Shown in pieces: positions 23,750 through 35,993 of a stretch of DNA of 64,000 nt (its first letter is position 1; the number at the start of each line of letters is the position of its first letter). Both the position numbers and the translations under genes were made by a program. The stretch lies in contig NC_079882.1 of the NCBI RefSeq assembly GCF_029227915.1, positions 29,564,001 through 29,628,000 of the forward strand, in the 5' to 3' direction. The notes under the pieces were generated by a model. That model was given only the letters and a program-made list of their open reading frames with translations. It searched no databases and was not told where the DNA came from. Origin of the DNA: Hydractinia symbiolongicarpus. Taxonomy: Eukaryota > Cnidaria > Hydrozoa > Anthoathecata > Hydractiniidae.

Positions 23750-26700
23750 TAAAAGAATCGTTAATGATATGACACAAGTTATTCCTGTAGAAAGCAATAA
23801 GACACCACTTGAAGTTATACAACAACAAACGTTGGAAAGTCAAGTAATATCAGTCGCTGGTCTCCACAATACATTTTCTCTGTCTAACAGACGAATTCAC
23901 AGCCCCAAAAAAGCTGGTAAGTACATGTCATAAATTTTTAATATTAAACTAATAAATTTTTAATTCAGAAAGCTACGTAGGCGAAACTTGTTACTTCATT
24001 TTCATTAAAAAGAAGTAAACTGGCTGGTAGTGTTTGTATTATTGAAAATCTTTACTTTATTTGGTGATAATCAGCCAGCTAGCTAGCTAGTGAGCTAGCG
24101 AGCTAAGCTAGATATATGTTAATTGTATATTTTACTAAACAAGTAAGGTTTTAAAAATTTTGGATGCAGGGCCAGGCCTTTTAGCTCATGGTTATGTTTT
24201 TTGATAGCTAGCTATTTATGAGAAATTTCTAACCTTTTATATATTTGAAATTGTATAGTTATGATAAAAACAATTTCCCCTTGTGTTGGGGCAAAAACTT
24301 CTAGAATGTCTACATAACACAAAATAACATATATTTCATTATCAATCACTTGTACAAAGCTAGCTAAAGTGAAGCAACTTTAGAATATGTATTTACAGGA
24401 AAAAATACAATTTAAAATAAAATATGCAGCGCTACTCAGATATTGAATTATGAAGAACATGAATTTCTTGAGCATTGACACTTGTTTCAAAATGCTTTAT
24501 CCAAAACAAAATGTTTTATTTACATATTGTCTATGTTGGTAACCATTCTAATTTATTTTAAACAGATTTAAAGGGAGGTGTTTGAGTAAAGCAACGAAAA
24601 TATATCATAAGATTTAGGTTTACTTTGCAAAAGTTTAAAGGTTCTATGCCCGATTTGCTAGGCTTTTTTATGAAAAAGATTTATAAGAACATGATTCCCA
24701 TTTTTTTATTGCCAAAAAATAAGAAAAAAATAAACAGCTTCAGGCTCAAATTATTATTTTCAAAGCCTAATTTACCAAAACATAGGAACAATCCAGGACG
24801 TTAATTCTTTACTTTTGCAAAGTAAATTTCTTTCTAAACGATCTTATGAGCACAACACCAACAATAAATTTTAAAGTAAAAACAACATTTTTTAATTTGC
24901 AGAACATATTTCGATTGTAATACATCAATCATTTTCAACTGAATAAAATATACAATTTTTCAGGGATGATATATATATATAAAAATCAGCAATCAAATAA
25001 AGGCTTTATTAATAATATATACAATAAAAGTAGTATAAAATGCTATACATGTGTATAATAAAAGTGTATGAAGGTGTTAAAATCTGTTACAATGGAATTC
25101 CTATGTGATGAAATGTTATGATACAAAGAAAGCAATAAAATGAAGAGAATAGTAATAAAATAATCATAACTAAATAGATAAAGTACAACTTAGGTGCTAG
25201 ACCTGCTTATTAAGAAGGGGTTGTTGCCAACCTATATACAAACCTTCCTTCACATTTAATTGATATTTGGTTTGCGCATAGTCTATAATAGAAAAATAAG
25301 ATTCATTACAACTGTTTTTGCACTCCAAATTATTATTAAGATATTTGTAAACATGGGAACTCTTGTCACTCTTTAAATGTTCCTTAACTCTAGTAGCAAA
25401 ATGTGGGGTCGTTTGACCAATGTAACTAGTATTACTGCTAGCACAATTAAATTTAGAAACTACATTAGATTTAAGGGAACAAGGAATAGAATCTTTAACA
25501 TTGAAACAAGAACCAATTTTGAAAGATTAAAATATTAAACAGATGTCTACATCTTGTTTACAATATCTTGTAACTAATTTACTCAATTTGGCTCCAGTAA
25601 AAATTGAGTGCTTGCCAATGTAAGGTAATTTAAAATATCTTTGCTTACCATTATCACACTTGCTATTGTCACTGCCAAGATTATGTTTTTTATTTAAATA
25701 ACTTCTAGTAACTTTATCAGGCCATTCCTTGAGACGAGTGCGATTGCACACGCACTTGCTCGTAAAAAAATTGACAAGTGCTTTTAAAATATATTATAGA
25801 GTAATGAAAAAGGCTATTAAGCTGTATGTAACATTCATTTCTTCGTGATTGATTTTGTTTAAAAAGTATAGAGAACATTAAAGTCGGCCCCTTTCCTTTA
25901 TGCTGACACTCTTATGCTCGACTGGTGCATTACACCGAGACTCGATTGAAAAACGAAAGACCATTTGGAACCATGCCACAAGTCAGTCCAACCTTCATTG
26001 TCACAGAAAATACTGCGAGAAGAGTGCGCACCATGTAAGTTAAATTAACCAGAACATGGGAGAGGTTAGGTGTCCTGTGCCTTAATACAGCTTTCGGACG
26101 AATGTTCTCTTGATGTGATGCAATAATAGGTTGCAGAGATATTAGGGTTTGAAGGTTCAACCCGCTCATTCCGAAACGGATTTGCGGACCCAGGTTTTGG
26201 AAAATTACCCAAATTGGTCCTAAGTGCTCCCTAGTTACCTACGCAGTGAAAATTATTTAATTTAATATAAGATATTGAACTTAAAGTAGTGTTATTGACG
26301 TCGTAACATCAGAAAATGCAACATATTAGACATAAGTTTTTCGGCAACATCAAGGGAAAATGACGATATCCACTTTGCCTGTTACAGACACAGTCTCTGT
26401 ATTATTATAAGAGATAAAGCCTTTTATTTGGTTGCTGATTTTTATATATCATCCATGAAAAATTGTATATTTTATTCAGTTGAAAATGATTGATATATTA
26501 CAATTTCTTTCTAACCTACAATAATTGCTCTGGCCCAATTATAACACAGTCCTGTTTGCAAATGGGACATCCCAATTTTAAACCTTTGTTCATCATTTTA
26601 AAATGCTTTTATGCTGGTGTAAAATGGTAATATAAATCCTATCCAGTTTTAAAAACAGGATGTCCTGATGAGGAACCTATGGTGAAACGAAAAAAAAAAT

Positions 26701-29700
26701 ATATCTAAAAAGTACCAGAAGCAGTTGGTGGCAGTTTTCTCTTTTGTATATTTCATCAAAAAATTTGTTTTAATGTATCAATTTTATTTCTTTTTAAACT
26801 GACTTAAAATAATCAAGAATTCAAAAGTAGCATTTAAAATAGTTTGTTGACATTTAACTTTTGTTTACATTACGACAAGTATATAATGTCAAACTTGTTA
26901 TCTTGAGTTATTATTGACTATTCCAAAACAAATATGGTAACTTTTGTAGCGCATTTAAGGAAATTTTTTTCCGCCAAATTGCATAAGAATCGTCTATTCG
27001 TAAACGTTTTTGCAATATAAAAATCCTTTTTCTATAAATTACAGATTAGCATTTCTAGCACCTGCTCGGATGGGCCATGGTCACACTGCCTGTGAATAAG
27101 AGTTAACACTGGGTGTTTCCACTATTCATTTTCCCTAAATTGAAAATCAAAAGAGAAACAAAAGAGCGATGAAATCACAGAAAAAAATATTTTTATTAAA
27201 TCAATTACTACTATATCATTCTCCAGTTGTCCTGTGCGCATCCACAGTTTCGCGACAACATATCTCGTATATCTTGGGGTTTTTTCCTCTTTTACTCTAA
27301 GAGCTTTTCTCTTTGTTCTTTTAATTTCATTGGAGTTCTCTTGCGCTGTAAGCAGTGGTAAAGCCATCACTAAGTTACTTCTAACATCACTATCCTCAGT
27401 TGCTTCTGTATAAACTTGTTGTACAAGCAGTAAATAAAGTTCAGTCAACTTTTAATATTGCATTGTTGCTGGTTGTGTTTTCACTATAAGGCGAAATTCT
27501 ATTTCGTTTCTTCAAGCAAATCATAAGCAAAGAATAAGGTACAACGCTTATGTGACATTATTGAGATTTTTCACGATGTATGCCACAATATCATTTATTT
27601 ACCACAACATGCTGCTATTACTAAAAAAATATTATTTTGTGGAATAGAATATGCTTACAGAACTGACGCTGAAACAGTGTATTTATTTATTGATCAACCA
27701 TTTTTACAGATTGATTTTTTGACTAAGTTTTTTTAAATTCTTGTTTTATACCTAAAACCCATGTATTCTATATTTTTAAAAACTCAACATGAGTGAGTCA
27801 GCAAAGTGACTATGTTAGTGAAATCCAGTTGATGAAGTGACAAAATTGTGGAAAATTATAGCAAATTCATTCAAACATCACTAAAAAGCATTACAACACC
27901 TGTTGAATAAATGATGAAAATAATTTTGTATTAATTTTTACAGTAATGATTTTAAATTTATATACTTAGGTCATGGCGGTGTCAATCAACTTGGTGGAGT
28001 ATTTGTTAATGGTCGACCCCTTCCAGAACCAGTGCGTCGAAAAATTGTAGAGCTTGCTCATCAAGGTGTGAGACCATGCGATATTTCACGACAGCTCAGA
28101 GTATCCCATGGTTGTGTCAGTAAAATATTAGGACGATACTATGAAACAGGTTCTATCAGACCTGGAGTTATTGGTGGTAGTAAGCCTAAAGTAGCAACCC
28201 CTTGTGTTGTGACCAAGATCGCTGAGTACAAAATTAATAATCCCACTATGTTTGCATGGGAGATAAGAGAAAGATTATTAGCAGATCAAATTTGTGATAT
28301 GGAATCTGTACCTAGTGTTAGCTCTATAAACAGAATAGTTCGCAATCGACTTGGCTCTGACAACACTTTAAAAGAACCCACATCACCAATACCTGCTAGT
28401 GAAAATAATTTAATTAAAATAGAACCTGCACATAGTGCAGCAGGATTGTTTGGCTACCCAGGAATGCCAATTCAACTGGGTCCTACTCCTACAGGTTTTG
28501 CCCATTTATCACGTTCTATGGCTGGTTACTCGGTAAATGGAATACTAGGGATTGCTGTCCCCCCTGGACATGGTCAGTTGGGAACTATGATCATGTGCCC
28601 ACCTGAATATGCAGTTGCACAACAACATTTGCAACAACAATCGCAAGAAGCTGCAGAAAATGAACGCATTATGCACGAAGGTGAAATAGCTCCAACGATG
28701 CCCAATGCACCCGAAGTTACTGCTAGTGAATGTAAGGTTTTTATATTCCTCTGTTCTCAGTATATATTTAAATTTGTTATAGTAAAAATTCGAGATAATA
28801 CATGTGTATCATCATTCGCAGTAACTTGCTGTAAATAAACCTAATTGTTTTTAGATTAATAAAATTTTTGATGCTAAATCTGAAAATTTGACTGTGTTCT
28901 TTAAATTCCTTTACCAATAGATGTTCTTGAAGAAGGTGACATAAACGAACATAACAGCCACGAAGCATTGGGAAGTCGTGCTGTGTCAGCTGTAACACTT
29001 AGCTCTGATAATAGACTGCCACCACTAACAACTGTTCAAACCTTTATGAGACAAGGCATTCTAGATACTCGGATGTCCACAGATGCTGAACAACAACAGC
29101 TACATGCAGAAGAAGAATCTCAATCACATATTCAGTTTGAGCAAAACACTTCAACAAGTGAACAAATACATTGTGTCGAAGAGATCAAACGTCAACAAGA
29201 CCACATTAATGAACAACATTTACAACTTTTAGAACAACATCGACAACATTTACAAGACACTGACCATGAACATCATCAAAGTCTTACTGAGAATGATAGT
29301 TTGAAGCATGCACATCATGACCATGTTGAGGGCGAAGAACGCCCCCTGCAAATACAACATGTGTTTCATCAACCTGTTACAATGGTACAAGCTCTAACAG
29401 TGGTTCCCCAAAATACTGAGAAACACGAGTCTGGTAAAAAACCAGGTCGGAGAGTCAGAACTACGTTTTCTGTTGACCAGAAAATAGCTCTAGAGCAAGC
29501 TTTCGAGAAAACTCCATATCCTGATGCTGTGCAGAGAGAACAAATCGCGCTAAAAAGTCAAATTCCCGAAGCACGTGTGCAGGTAGTGTTTTTTTAATAT
29601 TCTTCCTTCAACCTTTGATTTGTTACATAATTTTTTGCGCTTGTGGTCAATAACCTTACTATATAATATACAATACCCGTTTTTTTTATAAGCGTGACGC

Positions 29701-31467
29701 TTATAAGCATATCTAGGCCCAGATTTACTAAAAATTAGGTATATATACTAAGTATTGTCGGAGGGCTAAGTTAGTTTTTCAGGTATCCATTTCTTTGCGA
29801 ATCAAAGTAAGAAAGCGAGCAATCCTCTCAGTTTGTGCAAAACCTTATGTATGGTATAATTTACATTATTTTTATATGTTGAAAAAAAACCCTCTAATAA
29901 AGATCTTTTTCTTTCAGGTTTGGTTTTCAAACAAGAGAGCAAAACTACGGAGACAAGACAAAAGTGATGAGATAAAAATAGAGAGATATCAGCATTATCA
30001 GCAACAATTGCAACCACAATTTATTGCTGTTCCTCAACATTCACAAATTATACACCCATCAGCTATTCCTATCGTACCTGGTCAATTTACTATACCACAA
30101 CACCTGATAGAAGTTGAGCGATCGAGGTTGTCACCTATGTTAGCTAAACAAGTGCATGCAACAGAAGGCCAACAAACTGAACTGCGAGCTTTGTCAGAAG
30201 CGCCGATAGATTCTCTAGCAACTATGGTTGTACAGAGCGATCAAGGTTATACTATGTCCAACGCCAATGTACCTACATATTTGTCAGCGCAACCGGTACC
30301 ATCCTCTCGTGGCAAGAGTGACGTGAAGGCAAATACGCCTCCGTTAACACCAGTTGAAACTAGTAAGTTCAATAATTCCAATCAGCTTATATATTTATTA
30401 CAAACTGGACCTAAAGACACACCCTCCTATGTGGCATACGTTGTGCCCAAAAATTTACCTGTTGGAGACGTTGTTTCATCACCCGGAGAGTCTTGGTCAG
30501 TCTTTGATAGCTCAAAGTGCGTGGACGTCTCTTCACATTTGAGTAACAGATCAAAGGAGCGTGGCCTTGACATAAAAGAAAAACATATAAATAGTGTTTT
30601 TCAAAAATGATGTGTTCTTAAAAATGGTTTTCTTGTAAACTTCCTTTGCGATTTGTGGTTCGATGTAATTCTGTTTAAATATATTTAACCATTTCCCGGA
30701 GCCAAATTAAAAAAAAAAACGACTTTAAGCCAAGCGGGAGGCAATTTGCACAAATGTTTTACTGCTGCACGCTTATAAGAAGTGTTTGCGATTGTATAGT
30801 CGTTGCCGCCATATTTTCGCGAAGCTTTGAAGCCGCGTGTCGTTTTTAGCGCAAATACAGTGTGAACAGAGTGTGCAGCGACGAAACATTTGTGCAAATC
30901 GCCGGCTTTGTGGAGTCCTAGTGGAGGTGTATAGCTACCATGATCTGCAAACTGGCAAAATATTGAAGAGAATTATATAAAATGACATAGAGCGTGCATG
31001 AAAAGCATTTTTAGAATATCGACCATGTTTTATTGACGTTCCTTTAAGGTGTGATCATTGAGAACATACCTTGACGACTTTCATATGAGAAGTATACAAT
31101 TTATATGAGTGTAATATTTATGCATTTTTTAAAAAGATTTTTATCAATTTTATCCTGTTAAATATATTGATAATATTTTATTTAATACGCTTTAGAACCT
31201 TCCATTGCCACTGACAACCAACTAACTTCAAGTGGTACTGCTGTCTCTTTCCTGTTACCACCGGTCAGTACACTAACCAAAGCTACTAACGATGCTCATC
31301 CATCTTATTGTTCTACTAACGAAGAACAGTTGCCACAATATAGTTCGGATCAGTGGTTACGCTATCCCGCGACAGTATTAACCACTTCAAGATCGACTAA
31401 TGTATTAACGACGTGGTATAGTAACTACTATGTTATTCCTACTAATTTACTTGCAATAGTAATATGA
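23700..31467 (+). CDS. PaxB: PaxB-type paired-domain/homeodomain transcription factor
   Basis: Five coding exons total 2358 nt (785 aa): 23700-23916, 27970-28731, 28921-29582, 29918-30362, 31196-31467. After a 72-residue leader, the paired domain covers about residues 73-200 ([50 protein letters not shown]) and is closest to Pax2/5/8. An octapeptide YSVNGILG lies at about 259-266; in Pax2/5/8 this motif binds Groucho-type corepressors. A Gln/His-rich linker leads to a complete homeodomain, about 502-561, with Phe8, Leu16, Phe20, Trp48, Phe49, Asn51 and the Pax-typical Ser50; residue 52 is Lys. An intron splits it after residue 46, before VWF. Paired domain, octapeptide and full homeodomain together mark PaxB. 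If the GTAAGT at 30363 is not used, exon 4 reads to a stop at 30610 (777 aa). It is a nuclear DNA-binding regulator; PaxB acts in sensory/eye development in some cnidarians. Confidence 0.88.
25197..25751 (-). pseudogene. Penelope-like retroelement relic: GIY-YIG endonuclease C-terminus
   Basis: The minus-strand frame runs from about 25751 to a stop at 25197, broken by one in-frame TAA (about 25527). It contains [11 protein letters not shown] and, after the stop, [20 protein letters not shown], the GIY-YIG-like core seen at the C-terminus of Penelope-like retroelements, ending in LNKQV. The reverse transcriptase that should precede it is absent; the sequence above 25760 is unrelated. The call rests on pattern recognition of the YIGQT/RVKEH motif and the inverted terminal repeats. 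Not functional. Confidence 0.7.
25883..26127 (-). repeat. ~240-bp interspersed repeat, copy C (minus)
   Basis: Its reverse complement matches 40133-40370 and, less well, 43341-43575. Shared blocks include CATTCGTCCGAAAGCTGTAT, CACCTAACCTCTCCCATGTT, GTGCGCACTCTTCTCGCAGT and AAGAGTGTCAGCAT. Short open frames across the copies are not conserved as protein. Confidence 0.85.
26505..27969. other. Remainder of PaxB intron 1
   Basis: AT-rich intron sequence. A 108-codon minus-strand open frame at 27122-27448 has no domain I recognise and no splice or upstream support. No other feature is seen. Confidence 0.5.
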
Positions 31468-32080
31468 ACGTATAATGCGCATGTCCAATTCGCACAAGTT
31501 TAATTTTTTCGCAAACAAAATAACATGTTTTTAAGAATTTCGCGCGTATTATTTTTCGCGAAATTTATGTGCTAATTTTTCGATAGCGCGACAATTATTG
31601 CAATCTAAATTTTTTTGGCATACTAATATTTTTACTTTTAAGTCCAATAACATGATAACATTGTTGTCATGTTTTTTGCAGATCCATTAGTATATATTCA
31701 GTGTACCTGGATAATAGCTGTTACAAATAGAAGCCAGACACGGAAATAATTTCTTTAACTTGGTTATTTGTGACACTAAAAGGCATCAAAAAGACATTTA
31801 GTTTAGACCCGTCCTTCAACTTATTTGCTTACGAAATCCGTAAATTTCACGATTTTTTCGTCTCGCGAAAGTTTCTGCTTCTCAAGCGTGCCTATAAAAT
31901 TCTCTTAAAAAATTCTACAAGTATCACAGCGGCAACATTCGCACTCAAGTTGTGCATAAGATGATTTTAGTTTCCATGTCTTGTCAGCTAAAATTCGATA
32001 ATTAGAATATTTTATACGTCTCTATTTGCAAAATCAAAAAATAAGTGAGACAATTTTTGTTCATTATACCAAACATAAAT
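31468..32080. other. PaxB 3' flank/3' UTR region
   Basis: AT-rich sequence with several TTTCGCGAA-like short palindromes (31540-31570, 31855-31870). No gene is seen. AATAAA hexamers occur only further on (32617, 33591), so the PaxB 3' end is not fixed. Confidence 0.4.
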
Positions 32081-32164
32081 ATTTGTACTGGTGAGTTGCA
32101 ACAAAAAGATTTGTACTGGTGAGTTGCAACAAAAAGATTTGTACTGGTGAGTTGCAACAAAAAG
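32081..32164. repeat. 28-bp tandem repeat, three exact copies
   Basis: The unit, ATTTGTACTGGTGAGTTGCA plus ACAAAAAG, is repeated three times without change, implying recent duplication. Confidence 0.95.
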
Positions 32165-32869
32165 GTCCGCATGCGTTACTAGTTATTTGTATTGTATTTC
32201 CCCGTTAAGAACTAGCGGGAACCCTGCTATTCTTGTTGTACTATTGGGTGACGCGTATATGAATTTTTCTGCCAATGATCGTGATTGTCTAATGAAGACA
32301 ACTTTTGGCAATAAGTTACGAATCATCCCTACCAGTGTTAAAAAAATAGAGTTCATCTCTAGCGCGAGAATCTAAGAAAGAGTATAGAGTATACGAGAGC
32401 ACTCTTGAACTTCAATAACACAGGCAATTTTACTATTCCATTTTATTGCATTAACGCACCTTTCCCTTTCTGTTTTTGTTTTGTTTAGTCCGAATAATTT
32501 CTCCCTTATCTACAAGTTTCTACCGAACCATACCTTGGCTCAACATTTCCCCTCCAAACTTCCACGGTAGTTTAAAAAAGTTGTAGTTCGCTAGCCAAAA
32601 AAATTTCAATAATTGAATAAATAAAAATCATGTCATGCCATGCAACGGATAGTTCTTCAGTGATCTACGATTTTTCCATCTATTTCAAAATAATTTTTAG
32701 AAGTATCGAAGTTCCGTGTAAAAAGTCTGCTATATTTATTTAGCTCTCGCAAATTTTTCGCGAAAATATATTTGCGCAAAAGTTGGAAAATACCATCCGC
32801 TACAAATGTCTTCAACAAGTTCCATCTACTTTGTTTTATAATTTACAGGCCTCCGCAACACTCATCGTC

Positions 32870-33081
32870 AGAAAGCACGGTTACCGAAATTCATGCAAAG
32901 TGAACTCATTGGGAAAATTGACAGAAAGTACGGTTACCGAAATTCATGCAAAGTGAAGTCGTTGGGAAAATAGACAGAAAATAAGGTTACCGAAATTCAT
33001 GCAAAGTGAAGTCATTGGGAAAATTGACAGAAAGTACGGTTACCGAAATTCATGCAAAGTGAAACCATTTGGAAAATTGAT
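32870..33081. repeat. 53-bp tandem repeat, four copies
   Basis: Four consecutive copies of about 53 bp carry CGGTTACCGAAATTCATGCA and GGGAAAATTGACAGAAA, with a few substitutions between copies. The inner block GGTTACC is palindromic. Confidence 0.95.
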
Positions 33082-33496
33082 CTTACGGGGCAACTCTTTT
33101 CGTTTCAGCACGTGTTGCGATTTTGAAATATTATTGAAAGAGAGTAAATTTTTTTAAATAGAGAAAATTATATATTTATAAATGCACGTTTGCTCGTTTT
33201 TATATATATATTTGTCACTTTTGTAAATATTTTCCTTTTCTATAATTCGTGTATTTTTTTTTACTTTAATATTATTTTTTATGTTATTTATCCTTGTTCT
33301 TCTGAGAAAAAATAACTGTTGGATCAATGTTGTTAATATTTTTAATTTTAATTAAGTAATTGTTAGAAGATTTTATTTTCTATAAAAAGGCCTGTCTTTA
33401 AAGAACAAGTTGTGTTGTCAAAGCTATTGTTGATATATCACCACTGCAAATATCTGTTTGTCTACAAGTGAGATTTTGACCAGTGGGTTTTCTGGC

Positions 33497-33528
33497 TGTC
33501 TGAGGATATATTGTTATATCCTCAGACA
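33497..33528. other. Perfect hairpin, 14-bp stem, 4-base loop
   Basis: TGTCTGAGGATATA, loop TTGT, then the exact reverse complement. It lies about 65 bases before an AATAAA at 33591, so it could be near a transcript end. Function is unknown. Confidence 0.7.
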
Positions 33529-33599
33529 TTTGCTTTCTTGCCGTGATCTGTTTCTTTTTAAATTTTTTTTATGTGTCTGGTTGTCTTGGAAATAAATAT

Positions 33600-35200
33600 A
33601 TTTAGGTTTCTTAGTGATTCTAGTTGCACAAAAAAAACGGAACGAGATCTTTTTCTGTATTTAGCACTTTTCTTAGGTTCGTTTTCTGTATGTTGCGTTT
33701 CTGTGAACTTCAAAATATTTTTTAGATATTTTTAACTTTCGAACTTCCACTTTCAAAAAGGTACCTGGTGTTGTCTTTGGACATATTAAGTCAGTCATAT
33801 ATACTCTCATTTGCATCCTTAAGGTTGGAAAATGTTTTCCTTTGCGTTGCCTTTGTCGTCGCGTTTGTTAAATCCAATCTTTTTAGGTTTGTCAAGGAAT
33901 TGGCTCATTTAACGAGGTTGTGCATTGTATGTTGTAGTTTACTCAGTTGGTGAGAAAAATAAAATACAATTTGTGAATAAAAAAATTAGTGTTTAGCCAA
34001 CCTTGTCCCCAGAACTCTTCTACGGCTTGGATATGATGGAAGGGAGGCTTCTGTTTTAACCTCTTTATGCACAGGGTTTTGCTTTAGTGTTGTCTAATGT
34101 TATGATTCCACCCCTCCTCAATTTCGTTAAAATTTCAAATTTTTCTGTCGATAGTTGATTGTTAGTTATCTACTACTTCTGATTATATCAGATCTTCTTT
34201 AAATCTTGTTTCTATTTGACTGCAATTTCTGCTACAGCGCAAAAAGTTCACGAGTTTATTAGCGCGTGGGAAGAATTCTTTCAGGAAAGAAATTTGACTG
34301 TGTTGGGTAATTTGGCGGATGACAAAAATGTTAAATTTAGTGGGAATTTAATTTGGCAAAGAGCAAAAAATAATAATTTTGGCGGGAATTTAATTTAATT
34401 TCCTCCAAGATCTGACATCGTAGGATTGTGAATTTTCGAAAAGGAGAAGGCGGCCTAGATAAGTATGAATTTTCTACAAACCAGTAAAACGAGAAAGCTT
34501 CACGCGAAGTCATGGATATATTTTTCAAGACGCGAAAGATTTTTCACTGCGAAAAAATCCAAATTTCAAAGTTACTTTTTTAATTATCAACTACAATAAC
34601 ATTTGGTGTTTTCACTCTTCTTTTCTGGTGCTACGAACATTTCTCGGAAATCTCGCATCAACGAGGTGATTTTAGATTTTCGCGAAGTTTTTGTCGTATG
34701 AAAAACTTTCTTCCCTTAAAGTAGCGCGCGTCCTAAGTTTCCACTGGTGAAATAATATGAATTAACTTTTGTACATAATTTCTTACTTTATGTTAGTTTA
34801 CAGTGAAAACATGTTTAAAATTTCAAACTCACCTTTTTATTTTATGAAATTAAAAGTCACTGTCAAATTTTCTTAAGAAACTCATAAACGAAGCTCTCTA
34901 CATTCTCTTATTCGATAAGCTCTAGTTTTTGATACACATTTGAGGTCACGAGAATGAATTATGAATTTTGCTCCCTTATTCGATTTGAGTGTAAAAAGGC
35001 CTTTACCGTAATTATTCTAATCTAGTACGGCCGAAATAATAATTATTAAGGACATGACGCATTAATAATTAGAGGAGATAAAGTACCATCAAATCATCAT
35101 CTCAAGACCGCATTAATACTAAGAGGAGAATTTTATCATTACCGCACTAAATAAGAGGAAAAAAAATACACATATTATTTTTTGATGAATTTTTTTTTTT
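33600..35200. other. Intergenic, no gene recognised
   Basis: AT-rich, with repeated TTTGGCGGGAATTTAATT-like blocks around 34310-34400 and TTCGCGAA-type motifs. Short open frames carry no recognisable domain. Confidence 0.4.
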
Positions 35201-35208
35201 TTTTTTAA

Positions 35209-35704
35209 TTATTTGTTTTTATTTTTTAGGTTTGTTTTCCTTTTCTTCTCTTCTTCTTTCTGCTTTTTCTCCTTCTCAAACTTTTCAATTTCCACGAATG
35301 TCTTTTCCTTCATTTGATTAAATAAAGTTTCGTTTGATGTTTTGAAATAAAACTCGGCTGGTAGCTTCAAGCCACCTTGTTTACGGTGCACCGAGTATCT
35401 TCTCGGACCGTTTACTTCGATTACAACCTTACCACCATGTTTTAAAGAAAATATGTCAGCCTTGACAGGAACTTAGGAACATGTCCAACCGTTTTCTCAC
35501 TATTTTTAACGGCAATGGCGAATTTGTCTTTGACAATCGCTATAGGTCTATTGTCTGGGACAGCGTTTAAGTTTATGCCAACTTCAGCGGTCCATTGAGC
35601 TTGGTACCAAGTGACACATCATTGAACTATAAATTCCTCATCAATAATGACAGGAATTTCTAAGTTTTTTACAAGAAGCAAGGTAAACAATGAATCTACT
35701 GCCA
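35209..35704 (-). pseudogene. HIRAN-like domain protein relic
   Basis: Read on the minus strand from an ATG at 35704: an N-terminal part, an in-frame TGA, then WYQAQWTAEVG, VPDNRPIAIVKDKFAIAV, KTVGHVPKFLSRLTYFL, a frameshift, KHGGKVVIEVNGPRRYS, GGLKLPAEFYF and a Lys/Glu-rich tail. The pattern PDNRxAxxV/VGHVPxxLS/KHGG/RRYS/GLxxPxxF resembles a HIRAN-like domain of uncharacterised proteins that I associate with repetitive genes in cnidarians. One stop and one frameshift break it. The family name is from memory of the motif. Confidence 0.5.
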
Positions 35705-35993
35705 TCTTGTTAACACTACTACAGATTTTGGTTAAATATAAACATTCGATTTACTTTAATTACAGTGCAAACTGAACATGTTCGATTCGCAAGATTTTTC
35801 GAATGTACGAACCCATTCGCCTGAGTTTTATGATAAAAACAATTTTCGATTGTTTATCTAGCTACATGGTTCAAACTAAAAGTACCTTCTTGTAGGAGAA
35901 AAATGGCAACCCAGACGAATTTATTAGGTTACTTTGGAAAAGCTGTTAATAGAAAAATAAAATCACAAACAAATATTACTTACACAGTAAAGT

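Larger units (their letters stand above)
24914..26504. mobile_element. Composite insertion in PaxB intron 1 bounded by ~95-bp inverted repeats
   Basis: 24914-25009 and 26413-26504 are near-perfect inverted copies (shared blocks include TCAATCATTTTCAACTGAAT, AAAATATACAATTTTTCA and AAAAATCAGCAA). The interior holds a minus-strand GIY-YIG coding relic (25197-25751) and a copy of a ~240-bp interspersed repeat (25883-26127). Penelope-like elements can carry inverted terminal repeats, so the simplest reading is an internally deleted Penelope-like insertion. Confidence 0.65.

Noticed and set aside
27122-27448. 108-codon minus-strand frame in PaxB intron 1
   Set aside because: Considered as a transposase N-terminus, but no motif could be matched with confidence.
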